Source: Bacillota bacterium
Lineage (GTDB): Bacteria; Bacillota_I; Bacilli_A; RFN20; CAG-288
DNA length: 16,489 bases
Direction of reading: 5' to 3'
Assembly: GCA_023398335.1 (NCBI GenBank)
Contig: JAEWSJ010000032.1
Coordinates: 1 to 16,489, forward strand
Shown here: in pieces, positions 16,173 through 16,489 of the stretch
How the letters are laid out: the number at the start of each line of letters is the position of its first letter
How positions within the stretch are numbered: position 1 is the first letter of the stretch
The notes under the pieces: generated by a model
The model's database searches: none
Told to the model about the DNA's origin: nothing
What the model saw: only the letters and a program-made list of their open reading frames with translations
Position numbers and translations under genes: made by a program

Positions 16173-16489
16173 ATGGAAAATTATATTGAATGGACAGATC
16201 GTAAAAGATTAATTGATTTAAAAAATAGATATTGCACTTTATATAAAAATGAAGATGGATCTATGTTTTATATCGAACCAGCTTTTTATACATCTTTGAT
16301 GAAGTTTAAAGAACTTAGATCAAAAGAATACAGTTTGATATTAAATGAAATGGATCGTGTTACTTCAAAATATAAATTGGTCGTATTTACCGCTGACAGC
16401 GATGAACCAATTACTATTGCTGAACACGCAGTATTTCTAACAATTACCGACATTGCTAACAAACTAAAGATCTTTATTGAAGATAAAAG
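16173..16489 (+). CDS. Unrecognised protein, N-terminal part (runs off the window)
   Basis: ATG at 16173 opens a frame of 105 complete codons that reaches the right edge without a stop, 19 nt after the preceding gene. CGGAGA lies about 12 nt upstream. The product begins MENYIEWTDRKRLIDLKNRY, is charged and soluble-looking, with no signal peptide, membrane segment or motif that I recognise. Codon use matches the neighbours. It is probably the fourth gene of the operon; the family cannot be named from this part. Confidence 0.7.
   Translation, partial: MENYIEWTDRKRLIDLKNRYCTLYKNEDGSMFYIEPAFYTSLMKFKELRSKEYSLILNEMDRVTSKYKLVVFTADSDEPITIAEHAVFLTITDIANKLKIFIEDK

Noticed and set aside
1..16489. CRISPR array, insertion sequence, prophage, tRNA or rRNA
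   Set aside because: No regularly spaced repeats, transposase or integrase motifs, tRNA cloverleaf or rRNA sequence were seen on either strand.

Overview
The window is a low-GC, densely packed bacterial chromosome segment from an anaerobic Firmicutes/Mollicutes-related lineage. The evidence is AT-rich codon use, strong AGGAGG-type ribosome binding sites, a single-chain pyruvate:ferredoxin oxidoreductase, and the Bacilli gene order secA-prfB-...-yitT-ctp-uvrB. TGA is a stop codon here: it ends the patatin-like gene and is the recoding stop in prfB. The organism therefore uses the standard bacterial code, not the Mycoplasma code. A genus cannot be named from the sequence alone.

Layout. (1) 1-700, plus strand: the 3' end of a probable LysR-type regulator, then a DJ-1/PfpI family gene. 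A hairpin terminator shared with the convergent nifJ follows. (2) 758-4327, minus: nifJ, with its own near-consensus promoter. (3) About 4390-4970: no intact gene. It holds a decayed membrane-protein fragment (probably an FtsX/MacB-like ABC permease) broken by a one-base slip in an A5 run, followed by a terminator, plus a further inverted repeat. (4) 5004-5891, minus: galU, with a candidate extended -10 promoter overlapped by a CcpA cre-like sequence. (5) 6076-14307, minus: secA with its own promoter and terminator, then prfB-yitT-S41 peptidase-uvrB. These four overlap or nearly abut, so they look like one transcript. prfB carries the classic +1 programmed frameshift. (6) 14498-16489, plus, divergent from secA: a promoter, a 45-residue small gene, a patatin-like protein with altered motifs, a probable cyclodeaminase/cyclohydrolase-fold protein, and an unrecognised gene that runs off the window. 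The first three genes are linked by 4-nt ATGA overlaps.

Functionally, most of the window is core metabolism and housekeeping: acetyl-CoA formation from pyruvate, UDP-glucose supply, protein export, translation termination, envelope proteolysis and nucleotide excision repair. The least explained part is the small operon beginning at 14539. I found no CRISPR array, insertion sequence, tRNA or rRNA, and no convincing new defence or mobile system.
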